A stretch of DNA of 64,000 bases from Bacteroidaceae bacterium (GTDB taxonomy: Bacteria; Bacteroidota; Bacteroidia; Bacteroidales; Bacteroidaceae), in the NCBI GenBank assembly GCA_017534535.1, contig JAFXVZ010000033.1:116248-180247 (forward strand), in the 5' to 3' direction. Positions 36,810 through 43,767 of the stretch are shown piece by piece. Both the position numbers and the translations under genes were made by a program. Position 1 is the first letter of the stretch. Each line of letters begins with the position of its first letter. The notes under the pieces were generated by a model that worked only from the letters and a program-made list of their open reading frames with translations, searched no databases and was not told where the DNA came from.

Positions 36810-38552
36810 ATGGAAAACCAGGAATTAATCAAGCAGGTGACTGAGAGAGCCCAGCAGTGGCTTACCCCGGCTTACGATGCCGAAACTCAGGCTGAAGTGA
36901 AACGCATGCTGGACAACCCTGACAAGACTGAGTTGATAGAGTGCTTCTATCGTGACCTCGAGTTTGGTACGGGTGGTCTTCGCGGTATCATGGGTGCAGG
37001 AACAAACCGTATGAACATTTACGTTGTTGGTGCTGCTACACAGGGATTTGCTAACTACCTTAAGAAGAACTTTAAGGATAGAGACCAGATTTCTGTTGCC
37101 ATTGGTTATGATTGCCGTAACAACAGCGACCTGTTCGCAAAGAAAAGTGCTGACATTTTCTCTGCTAACGGCATTAAGGTTTATCTGTTCGACGATATGC
37201 GCCCAACCCCTGAGATGAGCTTTGCTATCCGTTATTTGGGTTGCCAGGCAGGTATTAACCTTACCGCGTCTCACAACCCTCGTGAATACAATGGCTATAA
37301 GGCTTATTGGGAGGATGGCGCTCAGGTGCTGGCTCCACATGACAAGGGTATCATCGACGAGGTTGGCAAAGTGAAGGTAGAAGATATCAAGTTCGAGGGT
37401 AATCCTGATTTGATTCAAATTATCGGAGCCGACATTGATAAGATTTATTGGGATCAGGTACATACCATCTGCATTGATCCAGATGTCATCAAGCGTCAGA
37501 AGGATCTGAGCATCGTTTATACACCGCTTCACGGCACAGGTATGAACGGTATTCCTCAGTCACTCAAACTGTGGGGCTTTGAGAATGTACATTGTGTACC
37601 GGAGCAGATGGTAAAGAGTGGCGATTTCCCAACAGTGGTAAGTCCTAATCCAGAGAATGCTGAGGCCTTGACTTTGGCTATCAAGTTGGCGAAGGAAATT
37701 GATGCCGATATCGTGATGGCAAGTGACCCAGATGCTGACCGTGTGGGTATGGCTTGCAAGAACGACAAAGGCGAGTGGGTACTTATCAATGGTAACCAAA
37801 CATGCTTGCTATTCTTATATTACATCATCACCAACCGCAAGAAGTTAGGTAAGATGGTGGGCAATGAATTCGTGGTGAAGACCATCGTGACTACCGAGGT
37901 GATTCGTCAGATTGCCGAGAAAAACAATATTGAGATGCGTGACTGCTATACTGGTTTCAAGTGGATTGCACGTGAAATCCGTTTGTCAGAAGGTGTTAAG
38001 CAGTATATCGGTGGTGGTGAGGAGAGTTATGGCTTCTTGGCTGAAGACTTTGTTCGCGATAAGGATGCTGTTTCTGCTTGTGCTTTGTTGGCTGAGATTT
38101 GCGCATGGGCAAAGGACAATGGCAAGACACTTTATGAGGTGCTGATGGACATCTACCTCGAATATGGCTTCTCTAAGGAGTTCACTGTGAATGTGGTGAA
38201 GCCTGGTAAGAGTGGTGCTGAGGAGATTCAACAGATGATGAAGAACCTTCGTGAGAACAGTCCGAAAGAATTGGCTGGCTCAAAGGTGAAGCTGGTAAAA
38301 GACTACAAGACCTTGAAGCAGACGGATGGCGAAGGCAATGTGTCTGATATGGACATGCCTGACACATCTAATGTGCTGCAGTTCTACACAGAGGACAATA
38401 CCAAGGTGAGCGTTCGTCCTTCTGGTACCGAACCAAAGATTAAGTTCTACATGGAGGTGAAGGGTACTCTCAAGAGTGCTGCTGATTACCTTGATGCTGA
38501 CGCTGCAGCTGCAAAGAAGATCGAGGCTGTCCGTGCTTCGCTCGGTATTTGA
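36810..38552 (+). CDS. Phosphoglucomutase / phosphomannomutase
   Basis: A 580-residue alpha-D-phosphohexomutase. The catalytic serine loop is TASHNPREYNGYKAYW, the metal loop is ASDPDADRVGMA, the sugar loop is GGEESYGFLAED, and the phosphate-binding loop is VRPSGTEPKIKFYM. It begins GTGGLRGIMGAGTNRMN in the first domain. This clade (about 580 residues) converts glucose 1-phosphate and glucose 6-phosphate, although mannose or ribose phosphates are possible. It follows the C69 gene by 15 bases and ends at a strong terminator. Confidence 0.93.
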   Translation: MENQELIKQVTERAQQWLTPAYDAETQAEVKRMLDNPDKTELIECFYRDLEFGTGGLRGIMGAGTNRMNIYVVGAATQGFANYLKKNFKDRDQISVAIGYDCRNNSDLFAKKSADIFSANGIKVYLFDDMRPTPEMSFAIRYLGCQAGINLTASHNPREYNGYKAYWEDGAQVLAPHDKGIIDEVGKVKVEDIKFEGNPDLIQIIGADIDKIYWDQVHTICIDPDVIKRQKDLSIVYTPLHGTGMNGIPQSLKLWGFENVHCVPEQMVKSGDFPTVVSPNPENAEALTLAIKLAKEIDADIVMASDPDADRVGMACKNDKGEWVLINGNQTCLLFLYYIITNRKKLGKMVGNEFVVKTIVTTEVIRQIAEKNNIEMRDCYTGFKWIAREIRLSEGVKQYIGGGEESYGFLAEDFVRDKDAVSACALLAEICAWAKDNGKTLYEVLMDIYLEYGFSKEFTVNVVKPGKSGAEEIQQMMKNLRENSPKELAGSKVKLVKDYKTLKQTDGEGNVSDMDMPDTSNVLQFYTEDNTKVSVRPSGTEPKIKFYMEVKGTLKSAADYLDADAAAAKKIEAVRASLGI

Positions 38553-38565
38553 TCTTTAGAGTGTT

Positions 38566-38603
38566 AAACAATAATGGCTGCAGAAATGCAGCCATTATTG
38601 TTT
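38566..38603. terminator. Bidirectional terminator between the phosphohexomutase and GNAT genes
   Basis: A perfect 17-bp stem (38566-38582 with 38587-38603) encloses the loop GAAA. T-rich arms on both sides let it end transcripts from both strands. The stop codon of the GNAT gene lies inside the 3' edge. Confidence 0.85.
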
Positions 38604-39102
38604 AATTGTCAACTCTTTGATATGCCAATCTCTCATCTCCATTGAAAAGATAGATGATTCCACAATACTTGAAGCCATGCTTCAGCAAATTATGCTGCAT
38701 AATGTGGTTATCGCGATGAGTATCAATGCGAATGTTATTCGTTACCTGAAAGCAATAATCCATCGTAGCAGCAAAGATGCCATGACTTTCCGGTGTACTT
38801 GCCATGCGATGAATCACATAATACGGGCTCTCTGTTTCCACCCAAGCCCCCTCATATATCTTCAGATACGTAGGGTCAGGACCAGGAATGAATGCAAACG
38901 TACCCACAGCTCTTCCATCTTCTAAGCAAAGGTAACTGAAGCCTTGCTCAATATCCCTGACAATCAGGCTTGCCGACGGACTATTACCGTCCCATTGATG
39001 TATGTTTCCATCGCTTCGCATAATACGTCTACCATCCTCTATGAGTGAGAGGATGGCAGGCAAGTCTTCCATTGCTGAGTGTCGTATTTGCAAGGATCCC
39101 AT
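38602..39102 (-). CDS. GNAT-family N-acetyltransferase
   Basis: A 166-residue acetyltransferase-like protein. LQIRHSAMEDLPAILSLIED forms the first strand and helices, and YYVIHRMASTPESHGIFAAT occupies the position of the acetyl-CoA-binding loop, though the usual R/Q-x-x-G-x-G/A is weak. NIRIDTHRDNHIMQHNLLKH with KYCGIIYLF is a common GNAT ending. The substrate is unknown. It lies seven bases downstream of trpS on the same strand and ends at the shared terminator. Confidence 0.75.
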   Translation of the reverse strand: MGSLQIRHSAMEDLPAILSLIEDGRRIMRSDGNIHQWDGNSPSASLIVRDIEQGFSYLCLEDGRAVGTFAFIPGPDPTYLKIYEGAWVETESPYYVIHRMASTPESHGIFAATMDYCFQVTNNIRIDTHRDNHIMQHNLLKHGFKYCGIIYLFNGDERLAYQRVDN

Positions 39103-39109
39103 TAGGATA

Positions 39110-40099
39110 TCAATAAATTCTGAAACCTATGATCTTGCGTACCTCATTCAGTGTTTCCGATGCACTCTGGCGAGCATAGTCGGCACCTTCCTTAGCTACC
39201 TTGTCCAACAATGCTGTATTCGCACTGTACTCCTCAATCTTCTCACGGATAGGAGCCACGATGTTTACTAAATCCTCTGCAATCTGCTTTTTTAGGTCAC
39301 CATATCGCAAGGTACAATCGTTCCACTTCTCATCAAAATACTGATAGGTATCTGGTGTTGAGGCAATCTTCAGGAAGGTAAAGAGATTCTCAATTACCTC
39401 CGGACGCTTACTGTTAGGTTCCTGGGGACCATTGTCTGTTACTGCCTTCATCACCTTCTTGCGAATGGTCTTGTCGTCGTCACGCAAGTAGATGCAGTTG
39501 CCCTCGCTCTTACCCATCTTACCACTGCCATCCAGCCCAGGCACCTTCAGTGCTGTAGCATTGAAATAGAAGTTCTGTGGTTCTGGGAAGAACTCTATAC
39601 CATATATATTATTAAAGCGACGGGCACATTTGCGCATCATTTCCATGTTTTGTTCTTGGTCCTTTCCCACAGGCACTTTGTGTGCCCTGTGTTGCAGCAC
39701 ATCGGCAGCCATCAGGGTGGGGTAGGTCAGCAAGCCGGCATTCACATTGTCGGGTTGCTTGCGGGCCTTCTCCTTGAAGGTGGTCACGCGTTCCAGTTCA
39801 CCTAAATAAGTGTTCATGTTCAGATATAGATACAACTCCAGTGTTTCCTTCACATCGCTCTGAACATAAATGGGTGCCTTCTGTGGGTCTATGCCACAAG
39901 CCAGATATTCGGCCAAGATGGTACGTGCACTGTTTTGTATATTTTCAGGCTTAGGATGCGTGGTCAGTGAATGCCAGTCGGCAATGAAGAACATGCTTTG
40001 ATACTGGCTTTGCATAGCCACGAAACTCTTTACCGCTCCGAAATAATTGCCTAAGTGTAAATTGCCTGTAGGACGTATTCCGCTTACTACTTTTTCCAT
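39110..40099 (-). CDS. trpS: Tryptophanyl-tRNA synthetase
   Basis: A 329-residue class I synthetase. It starts MEKVVSGIRPTGNLHLGNYFGA, where HLGN is the HIGH-type motif, and has KMGKSEGN as the KMSKS-type loop. PVGKDQEQNMEMMRKCARRF is characteristic of TrpRS. It charges tRNA-Trp. A promoter (TTG-20-TATTTTTG) lies upstream on the minus strand, sharing the intergenic region with the divergent metY promoter. Confidence 0.95.
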   Translation of the reverse strand: MEKVVSGIRPTGNLHLGNYFGAVKSFVAMQSQYQSMFFIADWHSLTTHPKPENIQNSARTILAEYLACGIDPQKAPIYVQSDVKETLELYLYLNMNTYLGELERVTTFKEKARKQPDNVNAGLLTYPTLMAADVLQHRAHKVPVGKDQEQNMEMMRKCARRFNNIYGIEFFPEPQNFYFNATALKVPGLDGSGKMGKSEGNCIYLRDDDKTIRKKVMKAVTDNGPQEPNSKRPEVIENLFTFLKIASTPDTYQYFDEKWNDCTLRYGDLKKQIAEDLVNIVAPIREKIEEYSANTALLDKVAKEGADYARQSASETLNEVRKIIGFRIY

Positions 40100-40129
40100 T
40101 TCTTTTTTGTTGTTTTATTAAATTGTGTG

Positions 40130-40160
40130 CAAAAATAGTGCAAATCGAATACAGAAGCAA
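40130..40160 (-). promoter_or_regulatory. Promoter TTG-20-TATTTTTG of trpS
   Basis: On the minus strand TTG (40160-40158) and TATTTTTG (40137-40130) are 20 bases apart. The start codon is 30 bases downstream. Confidence 0.6.
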
Positions 40161-40205
40161 GACTTGACTTGATTATGTTGAGATGAAGCCTATTTTCGCA
40201 ATATT

Positions 40206-40238
40206 TTTGCAAAGATAGTGAATTATTTGTTAACTTTG
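40206..40238 (+). promoter_or_regulatory. Promoter TTTG-21-TAACTTTG of metY
   Basis: TTTG at 40206-40209 and TAACTTTG at 40231-40238 with a 21-base spacer, 38 bases before the metY start. No riboswitch fits in this short leader. Confidence 0.75.
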
Positions 40239-40276
40239 CACTCAATTGGTAATGAAAGTAAATAAACGATTGAAAT

Positions 40277-41554
40277 ATGAAGAAAAATTTAGAAACAATT
40301 TGTGTGCAGGGTGGATGGAAACCCAAGAATGGAGAGCCACGTGTTTTGCCTATTTATCAGAGCACTACGTTCAAGTATAGCAGTACGGAAGAAATGGCCG
40401 ACTTGTTCGACCTCAAAGCTGAGGGTTATTTCTATACTCGTCTGGCTAACCCTACCAACGATGCTGTGGCTGCAAAGATTAATGAATTGGAAGGAGGTGT
40501 GGGCTGTGTGTTGACATCATCAGGCCAGGCTGCCAACTTCTATGCTATCTTCAACATCTGCCAGGCTGGTGACCATTTCATTACTTCAAACACCATCTAT
40601 GGCGGCACGTTCAACCTCTTTGGTGTGACGTTGAAGAAACTGGGTATCGAGTGCACCTTCGTTGATCCCGACTGGAGCGACGAGGAAATTGAGAAAGCTT
40701 TTCAACCTAATACCAAGTGCTTCTTTGGTGAAACCATCTCTAACCCTGGTGGTAATGTATTTGACATCGAGCGCTTTGCCAAGATGGCTCACAAGCATGG
40801 AGTACCTCTGATAGTTGACAATACCTTTGCCACACCTATCAACTGCCGTCCGTTTGAGTGGGGTTGCGATATCGTAACGCATAGTACCACCAAGTATATG
40901 GATGGCCATGCTACCCAGGTGGGTGGTGCTGTGATTGATAGTGGCAACTTCGACTGGGAAGCTTACGCTGACAAGTTCCCGGGTTTGACCACTCCTGATG
41001 AGAGTTACCATGGACTTACCTATACCAAAGCTTTTGGCAAGAAAGCTTATATCACCAAGATAGTGAGCCAACTGATGCGTGACTTAGGCTCTATCCCTGG
41101 TCCTCAGAACTGTTTCTTGCTTAATTTAGGCTTGGAGACCCTGCATCTGCGCATGCCTCGCCATTGTGAGAATGCGCAGAAGGTGGCTGAGTGGTTGAAT
41201 GACAACCCTAAGGTGGCTTGGGTAAATTATTGTGGTTTGCCAGGAAACAAGTACTATGACTTGGCACAGAAGTACCTGCCCAATGGCTCTTGCGGTGTTA
41301 TCGCTTTTGGCTTGAAAGGCACTCGCGAAGATGCCGTTCGCTTCATGGATGCCTTGGACTTCGTGGCCATCGTGACCCATGTGGCAGATGCCCGTACCTG
41401 TGTGCTCCATCCTGCCAGCCATACCCATCGCCAGCTCTCTGATGAGCAGTTACGCGAGGCAGGTGTAGCTCCCGACCTTATCCGCCTATCTGTTGGTATT
41501 GAGAATGTAAATGATATCATTGCGGATCTCGAGCAGGCGATGCAGAAGATTTAA
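40277..41554 (+). CDS. metY: O-acetylhomoserine sulfhydrylase-type Cys/Met metabolism enzyme
   Basis: A 425-residue PLP enzyme of the Cys/Met metabolism family. ETICVQGGWKPKNGEPRVLP opens the protein; the PLP lysine is in THSTTKYMDGHATQVGGA, and ASHTHRQLSDEQLREAG is the conserved substrate region. The length and the long insert around SGNFDWEAYADKFPG fit O-acetylhomoserine sulfhydrylase, which makes homocysteine directly from sulfide. Cystathionine gamma-synthase is shorter and less likely. It has its own promoter and is followed by a hairpin. Confidence 0.88.
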   Translation: MKKNLETICVQGGWKPKNGEPRVLPIYQSTTFKYSSTEEMADLFDLKAEGYFYTRLANPTNDAVAAKINELEGGVGCVLTSSGQAANFYAIFNICQAGDHFITSNTIYGGTFNLFGVTLKKLGIECTFVDPDWSDEEIEKAFQPNTKCFFGETISNPGGNVFDIERFAKMAHKHGVPLIVDNTFATPINCRPFEWGCDIVTHSTTKYMDGHATQVGGAVIDSGNFDWEAYADKFPGLTTPDESYHGLTYTKAFGKKAYITKIVSQLMRDLGSIPGPQNCFLLNLGLETLHLRMPRHCENAQKVAEWLNDNPKVAWVNYCGLPGNKYYDLAQKYLPNGSCGVIAFGLKGTREDAVRFMDALDFVAIVTHVADARTCVLHPASHTHRQLSDEQLREAGVAPDLIRLSVGIENVNDIIADLEQAMQKI

Positions 41555-41580
41555 AATGTTATAGTAGTTAGAATCTGTAT

Positions 41581-41622
41581 GGACGGTTCTTTTTGTGTTA
41601 AGATGCATAAAAAGAACCGTCC
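41581..41622 (+). terminator. Terminator-like hairpin after metY
   Basis: A 14-bp perfect stem GGACGGTTCTTTTT / AAAAAGAACCGTCC closes a 14-base loop. The T tract lies inside the stem, so it resembles terminators whose A/T arms extend the helix. It separates metY from the peptide operon promoter. Confidence 0.65.
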
Positions 41623-41624
41623 TA

Positions 41625-41656
41625 TTGTGTCATATCAAATGTTTTTCGTATCTTTA
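41625..41656 (+). promoter_or_regulatory. Possible promoter TTG-21-TATCTTTA of the peptide operon
   Basis: TTG at 41625-41627 and TATCTTTA at 41649-41656 have a 21-base spacer; the -7 element deviates from TAnnTTTG in its last base. It lies directly after the metY hairpin and 83 bases before the first peptide gene. Confidence 0.4.
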
Positions 41657-41739
41657 CGGCACATTTTCCTACTTTGCCTATATTATATGGCACTATAGAT
41701 GAAGAAAATGATAATAGTCAATTATAAAACTAAAAAGAT

Positions 41740-41976
41740 ATGGAAACGAACAAGAACAAGAAAGTCCTCAACATTGTGTTGGATGACGATGTTAGGAAGC
41801 TCACCATTGAGGGAAAGAATGGAAACCAGGAAGTAGTAATGCGTGAGGAGCTTAGCGATGATGAGTTGGATAGTGTGGCAGGAGGTGCTACCTTTGACTT
41901 GTCAAAATGCAATAGCTTTGATCAAGAAGCTTTTCGTAGTAATGTCAAACCTGCACCAAAGGAAGGGTTCTTTTAA
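41740..41976 (+). CDS. Gly-Gly-leader precursor peptide 1
   Basis: A 78-residue peptide. The first 49 residues form a charged leader (METNKNKKVLNIVLDDDVRK ...) ending in EELSDDELDSVAGG, the double-glycine cleavage motif preceded by the LSDEELD-type sequence common in Bacteroidetes natural-product precursors. The predicted core has 29 residues, contains one Cys in KCNSFDQEAFR, and ends in Phe-Phe. It is the first of three tandem copies, with 19 bases before the next. I infer secretion or modification of the core; no modifying enzyme is seen beside it. Confidence 0.75.
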   Translation: METNKNKKVLNIVLDDDVRKLTIEGKNGNQEVVMREELSDDELDSVAGGATFDLSKCNSFDQEAFRSNVKPAPKEGFF

Positions 41977-41995
41977 TAATTAATAAAGTATAAAC

Positions 41996-42238
41996 ATGGA
42001 AACGAACAAGAACAAGAAAATTCTCAACATTGTGCTGGATGACGATGTTAGGAAGCTCACCATTGAGGGAAGGAATGGAGACCAGGAAGTAGTAATGCGT
42101 GAGGAACTTAGCGATGATGAGTTGGATGCTGTAGTAGGAGGAGTTACCTTTAACCCAGCAAATTGCAGTAGTTTTGATATGGAAGCTATTCGCAATAAAG
42201 TCGAAACTAAACCTATGAAATCTTGGTGGTTCTTTTAA
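41996..42238 (+). CDS. Gly-Gly-leader precursor peptide 2
   Basis: An 80-residue peptide with the same 49-residue leader as its neighbours (differing at about six positions from copy 1), ending DDELDAVVGG. The core has 31 residues and aligns with core 1: both have T-F, then C-x-S-F-D-x-E-A-x-R, a Val, a Pro and a terminal Phe-Phe. Its single Cys is in NCSSFDMEAIR; the C-terminus is aromatic (SWWFF). It sits 19 bases after copy 1 and 13 bases before copy 3, so all three are surely co-transcribed. Confidence 0.75.
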   Translation: METNKNKKILNIVLDDDVRKLTIEGRNGDQEVVMREELSDDELDAVVGGVTFNPANCSSFDMEAIRNKVETKPMKSWWFF

Positions 42239-42251
42239 TAATGAATTAAAC

Positions 42252-42464
42252 ATGGAAACGAACAAGAACAAGAAAGTTCTAAACATTGTGCTGGATGACG
42301 ATGTTAGGAAGCTCACCATTGAGGGTAAGAATAGTAACCAGGAGGTGGTGATGCGTGAAGAACTCTGCGATGATGACTTGGATGCAGTGACGGGAGGAGT
42401 AATTGATTTTGCTCTTTATTGCGGTGCGATTATGAATTCTAATTGTAATTCGTTTCTTCGTTAA
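42252..42464 (+). CDS. Gly-Gly-leader precursor peptide 3 (divergent core)
   Basis: A 70-residue peptide. The leader is conserved but its motif reads EELCDDDLDAVTGG, with Cys in place of the Ser found in the other two. The 21-residue core VIDFALYCGAIMNSNCNSFL-R is shorter, has two Cys seven residues apart, and keeps only the C-N-S-F element of cores 1 and 2. It lies 33 bases before the C1 peptidase gene with no hairpin between, so it is likely part of the same transcript. Confidence 0.72.
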   Translation: METNKNKKVLNIVLDDDVRKLTIEGKNSNQEVVMREELCDDDLDAVTGGVIDFALYCGAIMNSNCNSFLR

Positions 42465-42497
42465 ACGATAAATAAACAATAATCACAGGACGGTAAT

Positions 42498-43679
42498 ATG
42501 TCGTGTATCAACATAAAGAGCAGAGCCCTAGCCTTGCTGGCGATAGCGGCATTGGCAACGGGACAGCATGCCGTAGCTCAGGAGAATCTACAACGAGGTA
42601 TGACGACCTCGCAAGTGGAAAAGAAGTTCACTACGGTGAAGGAGTTTCCAATAACCAGTATCAAGAACCAGTATCGCAGTGGCACCTGCTGGGCATTTGG
42701 TACATTGGGTTTTTTAGAGAGCGAGATATTGCGACAGAGGGGCAAGACCTATAACCTGTGTGAGATGTTTGTAGTCAACAAGGGCTACATGGACAATGCT
42801 ACACACTATGTCCGCATGCATGGCTTCAGTCAGATTTCTGAGGGTGGCTCATGCGATGATGTATTGGAGGTAATCCGCAAATATGGTATCTGCCCTGAGG
42901 AGGCGATGCCGGCACCTGGTTCGCTTACAGGCGACTCGCTGGCTAACTTCACGGTGTTCTTCCCTGAACTGGAGGCTGAAGTACGTCACGCCATCGTCTC
43001 AGATGACTCAATTGCTGCAGATGTAGCTGCTGCTCAGAAGGTTGCCACCACCATTGGCGCTTCACCTCGTCCTCATTGGCAGGAGAGTGTGCAGGCAGTT
43101 ATCGATAAATATGTAGGCAGCTGTCCCGAAACATTTGTGTATGAAGGAAAGACATATACGCCAAAGTCGTTTGCTGAGAGTTTGGGGCTGAACCTCGACG
43201 ACTATGTGAGCTTGACTAGCTATATGCACCATCCGTTCAATGAATGGTTTGTTATCGAGGCTCCCTATAAATGGCGATTGAAGCCCAGCTACAACATCCC
43301 CATCGAGCAGTTGATGAACGTTATCGATGCGGCATTAGATGCTGGCTATACGGTGGCTTGGGGTGGCGACGTATCAGGTAGCTTTACCGCTTATGGCACA
43401 GCTGATTTGCCTGACGGTATGCAGCCTAACCAGCAGTTGCGTCAGGAGCAATGGGACAACTGGACCTTCACCTATGACCACGTAATGCTCATCTATGGCA
43501 AGGCAATCGATGCTCAGGGCAAGCCTTATTACAAGGTCAAGAATTCTTGGGGCAAGTACGGTCCTTACGATGGCATCTGGTACATGTCACGCGACTATAT
43601 GGTTCTCAACACCACTTACATCTTCCTCAACCGCCATGCGCTACCCAAGAAGCTGCGTAAGGCTTTGAGTAGAAAGTAG
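42498..43679 (+). CDS. Exported papain-fold cysteine peptidase (family C1, bleomycin-hydrolase-like)
   Basis: A 393-residue peptidase with a signal peptide ending near ATGQHAVAQ (residues 1-28). All catalytic residues are present: Gln58 and Cys64 in NQYRSGTCWAFG, His328 in TYDHVMLIYG, Asn349 in KVKNSWGKYG. The order and the large insertion between Cys and His fit the C1B (PepC/bleomycin hydrolase) branch, moved to the periplasm by the signal peptide. Similar exported enzymes occur widely in Bacteroidales as general aminopeptidases. Here it directly follows three Gly-Gly precursor genes, so it may trim their leaders or cores; a C1 peptidase is known to remove the leader in polytheonamide biosynthesis. 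Confidence 0.88.
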   Translation: MSCINIKSRALALLAIAALATGQHAVAQENLQRGMTTSQVEKKFTTVKEFPITSIKNQYRSGTCWAFGTLGFLESEILRQRGKTYNLCEMFVVNKGYMDNATHYVRMHGFSQISEGGSCDDVLEVIRKYGICPEEAMPAPGSLTGDSLANFTVFFPELEAEVRHAIVSDDSIAADVAAAQKVATTIGASPRPHWQESVQAVIDKYVGSCPETFVYEGKTYTPKSFAESLGLNLDDYVSLTSYMHHPFNEWFVIEAPYKWRLKPSYNIPIEQLMNVIDAALDAGYTVAWGGDVSGSFTAYGTADLPDGMQPNQQLRQEQWDNWTFTYDHVMLIYGKAIDAQGKPYYKVKNSWGKYGPYDGIWYMSRDYMVLNTTYIFLNRHALPKKLRKALSRK

Positions 43680-43767
43680 ATTGCCTTCCACGAGTTGTTG
43701 TAGATACTGCGCCGAATGATAGCAAGCTTTCCCTCCTGCGATAGAAAGCGTTCAACGTTCAACGGTT

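Larger units (their letters stand above)
41740..42398 (+). repeat. Three near-identical leader-coding repeats (147 bases each)
   Basis: Bases 41740-41886, 41996-42142 and 42252-42398 encode the leaders of the three peptides. By eye, copies 1 and 2 match at about 136 of 147 positions and copies 1 and 3 at about 126. Copy starts are spaced by exactly 256 bases in both intervals, although the core regions differ in sequence and length. This indicates recent tandem duplication of a leader-core unit. Confidence 0.85.

Noticed and set aside
41740-42464. Toxin-antitoxin or Nif11-type peptides
   Set aside because: The leaders end in the LSDDELDxVxGG pattern typical of double-glycine precursors and no antitoxin-like partner is present; the Nif11 helical sequence is not seen.
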